DNA of 35,905 nucleotides, from the NCBI GenBank assembly GCA_022842165.1, contig JALHQC010000042.1, positions 1-35,905 of the forward strand, in the 5' to 3' direction. The stretch is from a bacterium. Lineage in GTDB: Bacteria; Pseudomonadota; Alphaproteobacteria; Rhizobiales; Aestuariivirgaceae. Position numbers and translations under genes: made by a program. The first letter of the stretch is position 1; every line of letters begins with the position of its first letter. The notes below the pieces were generated by a model. It saw nothing but the letters and a program-made list of their open reading frames with translations, did no database searches and had not been told where the DNA came from. This document shows, in pieces, positions 8,070 through 16,152 of this stretch.

Positions 8070-8097
8070 CAACCCCTGCGAAAAACCGCAGGGGTTG
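8070..8097 (-). promoter_or_regulatory. Intercistronic stem-loop between binding-protein and ATPase genes
   Basis: A perfect 11-base-pair stem (CAACCCCTGCG and CGCAGGGGTTG) encloses a 6-base loop. It lies 18 bases after the solute-binding-protein stop and about 30 bases before the ATPase start. It could stop part of the transcripts or protect the binding-protein mRNA from 3' decay, giving more binding protein than ATPase. No long T-run follows, so an mRNA-stabilising role is as likely as termination. Confidence 0.7.
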
Positions 8098-8115
8098 GCG
8101 ACGTGGTATCGATAA

Positions 8116-9282
8116 TCAGCCGGCGGAGGCTTCGCGCTTGGCCGCGGACATGATGTCGAGCAGCTTGTCATAATCCGGAACGATATCATATTCCGCGCAG
8201 CGGCCCATTTCCTCGGCGAGGCTGTCCCACTGGATTGCATCCAGCTGCTCGGCTGTAAACAGCTTGAAGCAATCGGGATTGCCCATCTGGGCTACCGGGT
8301 TGAAAGTGCCTTCCGCGAAAGCCACGGTGTGGGCGATATCAGGCGCCTGCACATATTCGAGGAAGTCCGCCGCCAGAGGCGAAAGCTCGGGATTGTTGAC
8401 GGTCGAGGTGATCTCGATCCAGGCAACGCCACCCTTGCCGCCCGCCATCGGGCCGGACTTCGGCGTGATGCCGCGGATTTCCGGATGTCCGTCGGCCCGG
8501 GCCGGAGAAGCGGAATAGGTGCCACCCGTCATATGGAAGTCGATCTCGCCCGCGATCAGCGACTGGTTCATGGTCGCGATGTCGCCCACCACCTTGGCGC
8601 CCTTGAACACGCGCTTGGCGGTTTCCGTGAACTTCGCCACTTCATCGTCACTATGGACCTTGAAGGGATCGAAGCCAGCGATCAGGCAGATGTTGAAGAC
8701 GTTCCAGTCGTCCGACTCGAGGATGCCGTATTTGCCGGCATTGGCCGGATCGTTCCACAGGTTCCAACCCTGATCCTCGGCGGCGGCGCGGCTGATCTTG
8801 TCGGTGTTGACGACGTAGCTGTAGGGCCCAAAGCGCTGCGCCATGCCGAGAAGTTCGGCTCCCGCCTCATCCATGGCCCATTTGTAGGGCGCCTTGAACT
8901 CCGGCATCATGCTGCCGAAGAAGGGTTCGAAACGGCCGCGGTCCAGCGGCTTGATCAGCTTCTCGGGGTGCATGACCTTGCGCGCCCAGGGATTGTTGAC
9001 GTTGATCAGATCCCAGACATTGGTTTCGCCGGCGCGCAGCCGGTTGATCATGGTCGGGTCGTTCGTCAGCGACTCGGCCTTGACCGTTGCGCCCTTGGAC
9101 GTGCGGAACGGGTCGAGCACCTGCGCGGAATTGTATCCTTCCCAGCACAGGATGTTCAGTTCCTTTTCGCGCGCCGCGAACGCCTGCCCCGGCAGCACGC
9201 TGCCGGCGCCCGCAAAGGCGGCGGCCCAAAGAGCCGACTGCTGCATGAAGTTGCGGCGTGAAATCTTGCTGCTGTTCGCCAT
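8116..9282 (-). CDS. Extracellular solute-binding protein, PotD-like, Tat-type signal (transporter 1)
   Basis: Periplasmic binding protein of 388 residues. The N-terminus has a twin-arginine motif (SRRNFMQ, 8-14), then a hydrophobic stretch and a likely cleavage site after GQAFA near 35, so export in folded form is likely. The mature start ELNILCWEGYNS matches the PotD-family opening strand with the aromatic substrate-cage Trp and Tyr. Later motifs include GPYSYVVNTDKIS and GGVAWIEITS. ATG 9282 has GGGAG 8 bases upstream and puts the Tat motif in place; the longer in-frame opening adds a non-signal sequence. It presumably delivers a cationic or amino-group substrate to the PotABC-like components downstream. 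Confidence 0.92.
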   Translation of the reverse strand: MANSSKISRRNFMQQSALWAAAFAGAGSVLPGQAFAAREKELNILCWEGYNSAQVLDPFRTSKGATVKAESLTNDPTMINRLRAGETNVWDLINVNNPWARKVMHPEKLIKPLDRGRFEPFFGSMMPEFKAPYKWAMDEAGAELLGMAQRFGPYSYVVNTDKISRAAAEDQGWNLWNDPANAGKYGILESDDWNVFNICLIAGFDPFKVHSDDEVAKFTETAKRVFKGAKVVGDIATMNQSLIAGEIDFHMTGGTYSASPARADGHPEIRGITPKSGPMAGGKGGVAWIEITSTVNNPELSPLAADFLEYVQAPDIAHTVAFAEGTFNPVAQMGNPDCFKLFTAEQLDAIQWDSLAEEMGRCAEYDIVPDYDKLLDIMSAAKREASAG

Positions 9283-9389
9283 GTCCACACTCCCTGATGT
9301 TTTTTCCGGTGTGCCTTCCTGTTGGAAGTCCCACATCGAATTCAGCACTAAAACTTCATCCGAGTAAAGAGCGATTCCGCAGTTGGCTG

Positions 9390-10085
9390 TCAGGCATTCT
9401 TAGTGTAGCCCGCAAGTTCACCCGACGACATGACGTGGCAATAGATCATGTTGATGATCTCGAGCTCCCTGTCGTGCAGATCGTCATTGGCCGCGGCGCA
9501 GCAGTCTTCCAGCACGATGACGCCGTAGCTTTCGTCCGCCAGGCTGCGCACGGTCGAGGACACGCATTGGTCCGTGAAGATGCCGCAGCAGATCACCGTC
9601 TTGATACCGAGATTATGCAGGATGAGCCGCAAATTCGTGCCAGTGAGTGCTGAATCCGTGGTTTTCGTGACTACGATTTCATCACCTACCGGCAGCAAGG
9701 CATTCACGATTTGCGAGGGCAGCTCATTCTTCGGCAACAGCAGATTGTTCCACCCCGGCATTTTCTGGGACAGCGAACGGTCGCGGCCATCCTTTGTGTG
9801 GCAGGCGATGCGCGCGAAGATGCACTCGATGCCAGCGCGGCGTGCAAAGTCCAACATTTTCGTCGTGTTCGGGATGACCGAGTTTCTCATGCGGCCGTGG
9901 AACGGCGTCCACAAATCATACCGACGCTGCTCTTGCGGAGAGAGCGTAGCCCGGTCCGGACGCTCGAGATAGGTGTTCTGGATATCGATGACGAGAAGGG
10001 CCGTCTCGCTTGGCACGATGACGGGATCATCGGGTTCGGGTGCTCCGTCATAGTAAAGTGAGCGGCGGGCCGTCTTCCAGTTCAT
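9390..10085 (-). CDS. Isochorismatase-fold cysteine hydrolase
   Basis: Protein of 231 residues with the complete catalytic triad of the isochorismatase-like hydrolase family: D34 in LLVIDIQNTYL, K141 in VVTKTTDSALTGT and C174 in CGIFTDQCVSS. Cysteine-containing members are mostly amidases (nicotinamidase, N-carbamoylsarcosine amidase, ureido/peroxyureido-acid amidases), so release of ammonia from an amide or ureide is likely. It sits 9 bases after the dehydratase small-subunit gene and 107 bases before the binding-protein gene, so it probably trims the imported substrate or a side product of the dehydratase pathway. The specific substrate is not visible. Confidence 0.88.
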   Translation of the reverse strand: MNWKTARRSLYYDGAPEPDDPVIVPSETALLVIDIQNTYLERPDRATLSPQEQRRYDLWTPFHGRMRNSVIPNTTKMLDFARRAGIECIFARIACHTKDGRDRSLSQKMPGWNNLLLPKNELPSQIVNALLPVGDEIVVTKTTDSALTGTNLRLILHNLGIKTVICCGIFTDQCVSSTVRSLADESYGVIVLEDCCAAANDDLHDRELEIINMIYCHVMSSGELAGYTKNA

Positions 10086-10094
10086 GACTTATCC

Positions 10095-10514
10095 TCAGAA
10101 GCGATAGGTATAAAGGCCGCGCGCCTCGTAGGTTTCCGCCGCCTCTTCCACGAAGTCCGCCATGCGGGTGGCGCCATGAACAGAGCGGAGCGTAGCCGCG
10201 GCATCGAGAATCTGTTGCTTCGAACCCGCGCGGCCGGGCCGCAGAAGCTCATAGACCTGCATGATGAAATCCTGCGGCACGTTCACCAGTTCGGCGGCGC
10301 GCTCGAAGTTCAGCGCCAGGGTGGGGCGGCCGGCATCGCGCGATATCCCGGCCTGCGCCTTCAGCGCATCAGGCGTGATGCGCAGATCCTCCATGGTGAT
10401 GCCGCCGGCGAGGACGGCGTCGAGGGTGATGTCGCTCAAGCGTTTGCCGCGCGTTCCGATGATGTCGTCCGGCTGGGTTTCGGCCAGGGGATAGTCAGCA
10501 CGGGTGCGCGTCAT
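10095..10514 (-). CDS. B12-dependent diol/glycerol dehydratase, small subunit (PduE/DhaE-like)
   Basis: Protein of 139 residues whose core closely follows PduE. It has DYPLAETQPDDI (7-18), LSDITLDAVLAGGITMEDLR (26-45), ITPDALKAQAGISRDAGRP (46-64), NFERAAELVNVPQDFIMQVY (69-88) and LLRPGRA. Small subunits of Pdu systems carry an N-terminal encapsulation helix ahead of the YPL motif; here only six residues precede it, so that helix is absent. Its start overlaps the stop of the fused large/medium subunit gene by 4 bases (ATGA), which fits coupled translation of a fixed-ratio complex. Confidence 0.95.
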   Translation of the reverse strand: MTRTRADYPLAETQPDDIIGTRGKRLSDITLDAVLAGGITMEDLRITPDALKAQAGISRDAGRPTLALNFERAAELVNVPQDFIMQVYELLRPGRAGSKQQILDAAATLRSVHGATRMADFVEEAAETYEARGLYTYRF

Positions 10515-12781
10515 GGCCTTGCTCCCGCAAAGCTCACCTCGACGAGTTCGGGCGTAGCGCCCTCTTCCGTCAGTCCGGTCTCGATTGCATAGATCATCGC
10601 CGTGCGGGCGTGATAGCGCGAGCCCATCGCCTCGCCGCGTTGCGGCACGACCACGGGCTCCGGCATTTCGCCAAGCGCATAGGCCGCGGCATTGGCGCCA
10701 AGAGCCCGGTAGTGATCGATCATGGTGATGGGCGCATTGGAAAAGAGTTCGAGGTTGTTATGCGGCAGGCGGCCACGCTGATGAATGACTGCCGTGCCTT
10801 TCGCCTGTATGCCGATGCCGAGTCCGGATCCCGCCAATCCCGCGGCCGAGAGCCCCAGGAACGAGGTGTCCGCCGTGTGGCGGAAGCGCACGATGCGCGG
10901 AACGAGACCACGCTTGCGGATCGCCTCCATCATCACGGACAGAAGTTCCGAAAGCCGATGGCCCGCCGTGGTCTGGAACAGCTTGACGCCGAAGGCCGGG
11001 CTGATGCCGATCACGATATCCCTGGCATCGTCCGACGGACCGGCGGCTCCGGCATTGCGATACCGAATACGGCGGGACTCCTCCTTCTCGTGCATGGCTT
11101 CCGAGCGCAGCACTTCCTTCTGGTCGAGGACATCGCGGATGCCGTTGATGCCCTGACGGCGCTCTTCGCTCACGCGGTAGCCGGTGCCGGGGCCGAGGTA
11201 ATCATTGGGGTCGTTCACGGCACTGGTGATGCGGCCATTGCGGATCATGGCGGAGGTCTGCAGATAGTCGCCCGAGACGCGCAGCTTCACCACATTCAGC
11301 AGGTTCTCGGCCTCGTCGCGGAAACCTCTTCGCGCCAGCGCCTTGATGACATCGATGACCGTGATACCCTTGTCCTTGATCGCTTCGCTGATGAAGCTCA
11401 CGTCGCGCGGCATGAAGCTCCGCGTCTCGTCGGAGCCCGAGGCGACCGTGACGCTCTGTTTCATGTCGGCGGTGGGCGCGGCGAGGCCAAGTTCCTCAAA
11501 AACGGCCGATACCGCCTCGACGGCGCGGCTTCTGAGATCGAGGGCGCGCTCCTCGGGTAAGGGCGTGAGGCCGCCATCCGCCTCGAAGTCGCGCTGCAGC
11601 ACGAGATAGTCCTCGAGTTCCTCGCCATTCAGGAGCGAAGGGTTGAAGGAGTTGTCGTATTTGAGGATCGACCCGAAGCCGGAGCAGATGAGATCGGAAC
11701 CGGCGATCAGATAGGGAAGGATCTTTGCGCCAACGCGGATTTCGGATTCCGTCGAGCGCGCATCGTTTCCTGACGCGCATTCGAGATCGAGCCAGACCGC
11801 GATGAGGTTTTCGGCCATCAGCTCGCGCACGCCGCCGGGGATTGTGGCTGTCAGCGGCGCTCCGTCAATGCCGCCGTTCTGTGTGCCCTGAACGCCCATG
11901 CCGCGTTGCAGGCAGAGGCAGCGCGCTTCGAGATAAAGCAGGGATTTCGCCTCGTGAAAGCCCATGAGCAGTTCGGAGCCGGCACCGGAGGTGCAGCGCA
12001 TCTTGATGCCGCGCGAGGCATAGGCAGCGGCGAGGAAGGCCTTGGACCATGGCGTATCATCGCCATCGATGAAGGTTTTTTCGGTGCCGTAGACCGACAC
12101 GGTCTCGGCATAGGAGGTGAAGCCCGCCATGCCGATGCGGAGTTCCTCGGCTTCTTCGCTCGAACACTGAAACAATGTGCCCCAGCGGCCCACGGCACCG
12201 CCCACCGCGCAGGCAAGTGCATTCGACCAGGCATTGCGCGAGACCCGCATCGTCGTCTCGATCTCGTCGAATCCGAATGCGACTGCGGTTGCCGCATCGG
12301 CGGCAAGCTGCAGGGGATCATCCTTGGCATTGGTCACATGCGCCTGATTTCCGGGCGTCTTGCGTGCGCGCATCTTGGAATAGGCGAAAGCGATTTCGAG
12401 TGCGTTGAGATGGGACACGACTTCCGCCAGTTTCGCGGGCGTCATGCCATGGGCGAGGCGCACGAGATCGGCGCGCGGCACATTCATGTCGACCAGCATC
12501 CGCGCGACATGCTTCGAATCGAGAGCCATCGCCTCGGGCGCGATGCCGACGTCGATGTGGTGGCGCGCGATGAAGCGGTCGATCATGTCGAAGTCGTGCT
12601 CGAGCACGCCGTCAAGCGCCGTCACCCGGCCGCCGCTGATCGCCAGTCCGGGCTTCGGGTCGGCGGGGCTCGTGAAGGCTGAAAAGCCGTTGGCCGGATC
12701 TTCGGCTGCGAACCGGTCCAGCCGCAGCGGCCGCTCATCCCAGTCGGCGTAGCGTTTCCAGCGGTTCGAGGTCGGTGTCAT
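10511..12781 (-). CDS. B12-dependent diol/glycerol dehydratase, fused large and medium subunits (PduC-PduD-like)
   Basis: One chain of 756 residues joins the radical-bearing large subunit (about 1-553) to the medium subunit (about 584-756) through a charged linker. It would use adenosylcobalamin to convert a vicinal diol to an aldehyde. The active-site and metal ligands of Klebsiella PduC (Q141, H143, E170, E221, Q296, D335, S362) all recur with a constant +5 shift: Q146, H148, E175, E226, Q301, D340 and S367, in motifs such as GNQAHVTN, FDEIETT and LDLECASGND. The medium part has IVIGISPAFG and GSGLGIGIQAKGTAVIHQRG. The usual N-terminal encapsulation helix of PduD is missing because that domain is fused. 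ATG 12781 is chosen at the start of homology, with GGAG upstream. First gene of the - strand operon; no reactivase gene follows. Confidence 0.95.
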   Translation of the reverse strand: MTPTSNRWKRYADWDERPLRLDRFAAEDPANGFSAFTSPADPKPGLAISGGRVTALDGVLEHDFDMIDRFIARHHIDVGIAPEAMALDSKHVARMLVDMNVPRADLVRLAHGMTPAKLAEVVSHLNALEIAFAYSKMRARKTPGNQAHVTNAKDDPLQLAADAATAVAFGFDEIETTMRVSRNAWSNALACAVGGAVGRWGTLFQCSSEEAEELRIGMAGFTSYAETVSVYGTEKTFIDGDDTPWSKAFLAAAYASRGIKMRCTSGAGSELLMGFHEAKSLLYLEARCLCLQRGMGVQGTQNGGIDGAPLTATIPGGVRELMAENLIAVWLDLECASGNDARSTESEIRVGAKILPYLIAGSDLICSGFGSILKYDNSFNPSLLNGEELEDYLVLQRDFEADGGLTPLPEERALDLRSRAVEAVSAVFEELGLAAPTADMKQSVTVASGSDETRSFMPRDVSFISEAIKDKGITVIDVIKALARRGFRDEAENLLNVVKLRVSGDYLQTSAMIRNGRITSAVNDPNDYLGPGTGYRVSEERRQGINGIRDVLDQKEVLRSEAMHEKEESRRIRYRNAGAAGPSDDARDIVIGISPAFGVKLFQTTAGHRLSELLSVMMEAIRKRGLVPRIVRFRHTADTSFLGLSAAGLAGSGLGIGIQAKGTAVIHQRGRLPHNNLELFSNAPITMIDHYRALGANAAAYALGEMPEPVVVPQRGEAMGSRYHARTAMIYAIETGLTEEGATPELVEVSFAGARP

Positions 12782-12912
12782 GACGCATGCTCCAGTCGCG
12801 GCCAAGACTATGGGAGTGCGTAACGAGATACAACGGCCCTGAAGCTGCCGAAGCCGCTGCTTGCAACCCAGTCACGGCCCGCTTATCTGACGGGAAAGGC
12901 GAGGTACTGGCC
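12782..12912. promoter_or_regulatory. Divergent intergenic region likely holding promoters for the dehydratase operon and the flavin oxidoreductase gene
   Basis: These 131 bases separate two divergently transcribed genes, so each probably has a promoter here. I see no convincing -35/-10 pair and no B12-riboswitch elements (such as the conserved B12-box) in either orientation. GGAAAGG lies upstream of the + strand gene and GGAG upstream of the - strand gene as ribosome-binding sites. Confidence 0.4.
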
Positions 12913-13917
12913 ATGGTTTCTCTTTCCGTTCTCGATCTCGTTCCGGTCATCGAAGGCGGCACGCCGCGCAACGCGCTGCTTGCCGCGCGCGATCTGGCGC
13001 GTCATGCCGAGCATCTCGGCTACACCAGGTACTGGGTGGCCGAACACCATAACATGCCGGGCATCGCCAGCGCAGCCACAGCGGTGGTGATCGGGTTCAT
13101 TGCCGGCAACACCGCCACGATCCGTGTCGGCGCCGGCGGCATCATGCTGCCCAACCACTCTCCACTCGTCATCGCGGAACAGTTCGGCACGCTCGAATCG
13201 CTCTACCCGGGGCGCATCGACCTAGGGCTGGGCCGCGCCCCCGGAACCGACCGGCAGACGCTGGCCGCATTGCGGCGCGATGCATCCGCCGCCGAAACCT
13301 TCCCGCGGGACGTCGTCGAACTGCAGGCATTGCTTGGCCCTCTGCAACCGGGGCAGACCATCCAGGCGGTGCCCGGCAGCGGGCTCAATGTGCCGCTCTG
13401 GATCCTGGGGTCCAGCCTCTTTGGCGCGCAGCTTGCGGCCATGCTGGGGCTACCCTATGCGTTCGCGTCGCACTTTGCGCCCGATGCCCTGATCGATGCA
13501 CTGCACATCTACCGCGAGCGCTTCGAGCCCTCGCTGCAACTTGATCGGCCTCATGCCATGGCCGGCGTGAACGTCATCGTGGCGGATAGCGATGAGGAAG
13601 CGAGGCGGCTGTTCACCTCCCTGCAAATGCGCTTTGCCGACATGTTCCGCAATGCGCGGGGCTTGATGAAGCCGCCCATCGACGACATCGAAACCTACTG
13701 GACGCCCGCGGAAAAAATGCAGGCTTCGCGCATGCTGGCCTGCAGTTTCGTAGGCTCGCCCGAAACCGTGGAGCGGGATTTGCGGAGCTTCGTCGCCAGG
13801 ACGGGCGCCAACGAACTGATGGTTGCCTGCGCGGTCCACGATCAACGGGCGAAATTGCGCTCCTTCGAACTGCTCAAAGGGCTGAACCTTGCAGCGGAGG
13901 GCCGCGCCGCCGCGTGA
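12913..13917 (+). CDS. LLM-class (luciferase-like) flavin-dependent oxidoreductase
   Basis: Protein of 334 residues resembling YhbW/MsnO8-type members of the bacterial luciferase-like superfamily, which use reduced FMN. It opens with SVLDLVPV and shows [17 protein letters not shown] (the EHH motif after the first barrel strands), [20 protein letters not shown] and [11 protein letters not shown], all diagnostic of this subgroup. The end has the [15 protein letters not shown] segment seen in the family. ATG 12913 is preferred to an in-frame ATG at 12787 because homology starts there and GGAAAGGCGAGG precedes it. It stands alone, diverging from the dehydratase operon; a link with that pathway is possible but unsupported. 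Confidence 0.9.
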   Translation: MVSLSVLDLVPVIEGGTPRNALLAARDLARHAEHLGYTRYWVAEHHNMPGIASAATAVVIGFIAGNTATIRVGAGGIMLPNHSPLVIAEQFGTLESLYPGRIDLGLGRAPGTDRQTLAALRRDASAAETFPRDVVELQALLGPLQPGQTIQAVPGSGLNVPLWILGSSLFGAQLAAMLGLPYAFASHFAPDALIDALHIYRERFEPSLQLDRPHAMAGVNVIVADSDEEARRLFTSLQMRFADMFRNARGLMKPPIDDIETYWTPAEKMQASRMLACSFVGSPETVERDLRSFVARTGANELMVACAVHDQRAKLRSFELLKGLNLAAEGRAAA

Positions 13918-14087
13918 GGTCAGGCGTTCCCGGCGCAGGCGCGACCGATGTCGCGGTGGCCTGCGGCAATGATCATGGCGAAGCGTAGCGCGAGCATCAT
14001 CTGAGCAAATGAATGGGTTTCGACCGGCATCCTGCAGATCCCGCCGGCGGCTCCGAAGCAGGCCTCTGCCCCGATGCGGCAGATGAT

Positions 14088-14112
14088 TCCCCGCAGATCT
14101 CGCCAGCGGGGA
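14088..14112 (+). terminator. Weak hairpin in the 13918-14186 gap
   Basis: A 7-base-pair GC-rich stem (TCCCCGC and GCGGGGA) with an 11-base loop, without a T-run. It may end the flavin oxidoreductase transcript or act in the leader of the next operon. The rest of this 269-base gap holds no gene that I can support. Confidence 0.3.
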
Positions 14113-14186
14113 TTGCGGGAAGGGCCGGTTCACGCCACTATGTGGGGCGACAGGGGCACAGACCCCATGCGAGGGAGTGAAACGAC

Positions 14187-15239
14187 ATGACATTCAAGAC
14201 CATACCAGCCGCAGTGTTTGCCGCGGCCCTTTCCTTTACGGCAATGCTGACGGCGGCGCAGGCCGAGACGCTCGTTATCTCGAACTGGGATGGCTACATG
14301 CCGAAGGACATGGCGGAAAAGTTCAAGGCAGCGACGGGCATCGATCTCGAAATCGCCGTTCATGCCACCAATGAAGAGATCATGGGCAAGGTCACCGCAT
14401 CGGGAGGCGAAGGATTCGACGTGCTCTTCGTCTCATCGCCCTTTGCCGAGGCGCTGAACAATCTAGGCCTCGCGGCGCCTATCGATCACTCGAAAATTCC
14501 CAACATGGCCAATCTCTATCCCGAAGCCATGCAGTTGAAGCACGATCCCGGCAATACCTTCTCGGTGCCCTATACATGGGGCACGACGGGTCTCTGCTAC
14601 CGCTCGGATCTGATCAAGACCGCCCCCTCAAGCTGGAACGACCTTCTCAAGCCGGCCGAAGATATCAAGGGCAAGGTCACAATGCTTTCGACCGATCGCT
14701 GGCTGATGGCGGCAGGCTTTCTCGCCAACGGCATGTCTGTCAACACCACCGAACAGGCAAGCCTCGACAAGGTGCGCGACCAGCTCGTCGAGACCAAGCG
14801 CGCGCTTTTGTCCTATGACGACACCACCTTCTATTCGAAACTGGTTTCGGGCGAGGCCAGCCTCGTTCAAGCCTGGGATGGCTGGTGCAACTACGGTATC
14901 GCCGAAAAGCCCGAAATCAAATACGTGATTCCCAAGGAAGGGTCCGACCTGTGGGTCGACTCGATCGTGGTGATGAAGGCTTCCAAGAATCCCGATGCGG
15001 TGCACAAGTTCATCGACTTCGTTCTCAATGCCGAGAACGGCAAGTGGGTGGTCGAAAATATCATGTACAAGTCGCCCAACAAGGCCGGGATGGAGGCTGT
15101 CGACAAGGCCATGCTGGAGAAATATCCCAACATGGCGATCGCGCCCGCCGACCTTCTGAAGTACGAGCAGCTCCGCGATCTCGGCGAAGGCATGAAGGCC
15201 TTCTCGAAGACCGTTTCGGAAATCATGGCGGCAAAGTAG
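14187..15239 (+). CDS. Extracellular solute-binding protein, PotD-like (transporter 2)
   Basis: Periplasmic binding protein of 350 residues with a Sec-type signal peptide (basic start, hydrophobic core, cleavage expected after TAAQA near 27). The mature protein begins TLVISNWDGYMPKD, the PotD-type opening with Trp and Tyr that stack on the ligand. VPYTWGTTGLCY and QAWDGWCNYG follow, the latter carrying the Trp-Asp pair typical of amine-binding members. GGGAGTG lies 8 bases upstream of the ATG. It heads a + strand operon with two permeases, a glycosyltransferase and two cupins. It is distinct from the Tat-exported PotD-like protein of transporter 1, so the two importers probably take different ligands. 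Confidence 0.92.
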   Translation: MTFKTIPAAVFAAALSFTAMLTAAQAETLVISNWDGYMPKDMAEKFKAATGIDLEIAVHATNEEIMGKVTASGGEGFDVLFVSSPFAEALNNLGLAAPIDHSKIPNMANLYPEAMQLKHDPGNTFSVPYTWGTTGLCYRSDLIKTAPSSWNDLLKPAEDIKGKVTMLSTDRWLMAAGFLANGMSVNTTEQASLDKVRDQLVETKRALLSYDDTTFYSKLVSGEASLVQAWDGWCNYGIAEKPEIKYVIPKEGSDLWVDSIVVMKASKNPDAVHKFIDFVLNAENGKWVVENIMYKSPNKAGMEAVDKAMLEKYPNMAIAPADLLKYEQLRDLGEGMKAFSKTVSEIMAAK

Positions 15240-15254
15240 CCGATGGTCCTCAAG

Positions 15255-15281
15255 CTCCGGCCAGCCAGACGGCGGCCGGAG
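15255..15281 (+). promoter_or_regulatory. Intercistronic stem-loop after the transporter 2 binding-protein gene
   Basis: An 8-base-pair perfect stem (CTCCGGCC and GGCCGGAG) with an 11-base loop lies 15 bases after the binding-protein stop. The GGAGG that ends the stem overlaps the only Shine-Dalgarno-like sequence before the permease start, so folding could also limit permease translation. Confidence 0.55.
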
Positions 15282-15300
15282 GCGATGGACGGCCTTCACC

Positions 15301-16152
15301 TTGAACCAGCGTGTTGCATCATGGCTTCTGATGGCGCCCGGCCTGCTATGGCTGACGGCGCTGATGATCGTTCCTTGCCTGCTGATCTTCGTGCTCGCGT
15401 TCTACGAGCGTGGAATATATGGCGGCATCGACTGGAACGCGCCGACGCTCGGCAATTTTCGTCGCGCTGCCGACTACCTCTATGTCTCGATCTTTCTTGA
15501 TAGCGCACGGATTGCGGCGATCACGACGGCGATCGCGCTGCTGATCGGATATCCGGCGGCTTTCGCAATCTCCCGCGCACCGGCCCGCTGGCAGACGTCG
15601 CTGCTGTTCCTGGCGATCCTGCCATTCTGGACGAATTACCTGATCCGCACCTACGCCTGGATCGTGCTGCTCAATCCGGTGGGCCTGATAAATTCGGCCC
15701 TGATCGGCATCGGAGCAACTATTGCTCCCCTGCCCCTGCTCTACAACGAGTTTGCCGTCATCCTCGGCCTTGTCTACAGCTACACGCCCTTCGTCGTGCT
15801 GGCGATCTATTCGTCGCTACAGCGGCTCGACCCGTCCTATGCCGAGGCTTCCCGCGATCTGGGCGCCAGTGCGCTTACGACCTTCCTGCGCATTACCCTG
15901 CCGCTGACGGCCGCCGGCGTGGCGGCCGGCGCCGTCTTCGTATTTGTCCTGTCGATCGGAAACTTCGTGACGCCCGATCTCCTCGGGGGCGGCAAGCTGC
16001 AGATGATCGGCAACCTGATCTACGACCAGTTCCTCACCGCCCGTGACTGGCCCTTCGGAGCGACACTTTCCGGGCTGCTGATCGCCTTGATGATGCTGGC
16101 ACTCGCCTTCCAGGCGATGGCGGCCCGGCACGCGGGAGGCGGCCATGCCTAA
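15301..16152 (+). CDS. ABC transporter permease, PotB-like (transporter 2)
   Basis: Inner-membrane permease of 283 residues with six hydrophobic segments, the first at about 8-30 (WLLMAPGLLWLTALMIVPC). The EAA loop is YAEASRDLGASALTTFLRIT near residue 180. No ATG or GTG occurs in frame between the preceding stop-free sequence and this point, so the TTG at 15301 is the best start: it restores the NQRVASWLLMAPG opening usual in PotB homologues. The alternative ATG at 15331 would cut into the first membrane segment. The ribosome-binding sequence is poorly placed (about 18 bases upstream), which suggests low translation. Confidence 0.9.
   Translation: MNQRVASWLLMAPGLLWLTALMIVPCLLIFVLAFYERGIYGGIDWNAPTLGNFRRAADYLYVSIFLDSARIAAITTAIALLIGYPAAFAISRAPARWQTSLLFLAILPFWTNYLIRTYAWIVLLNPVGLINSALIGIGATIAPLPLLYNEFAVILGLVYSYTPFVVLAIYSSLQRLDPSYAEASRDLGASALTTFLRITLPLTAAGVAAGAVFVFVLSIGNFVTPDLLGGGKLQMIGNLIYDQFLTARDWPFGATLSGLLIALMMLALAFQAMAARHAGGGHA

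Noticed and set aside
12782-12912. A cobalamin riboswitch ahead of the B12-dependent dehydratase.
   Set aside because: The gap is only 131 bases and shows neither a B12-box-like element nor the long paired stems that such riboswitches need.
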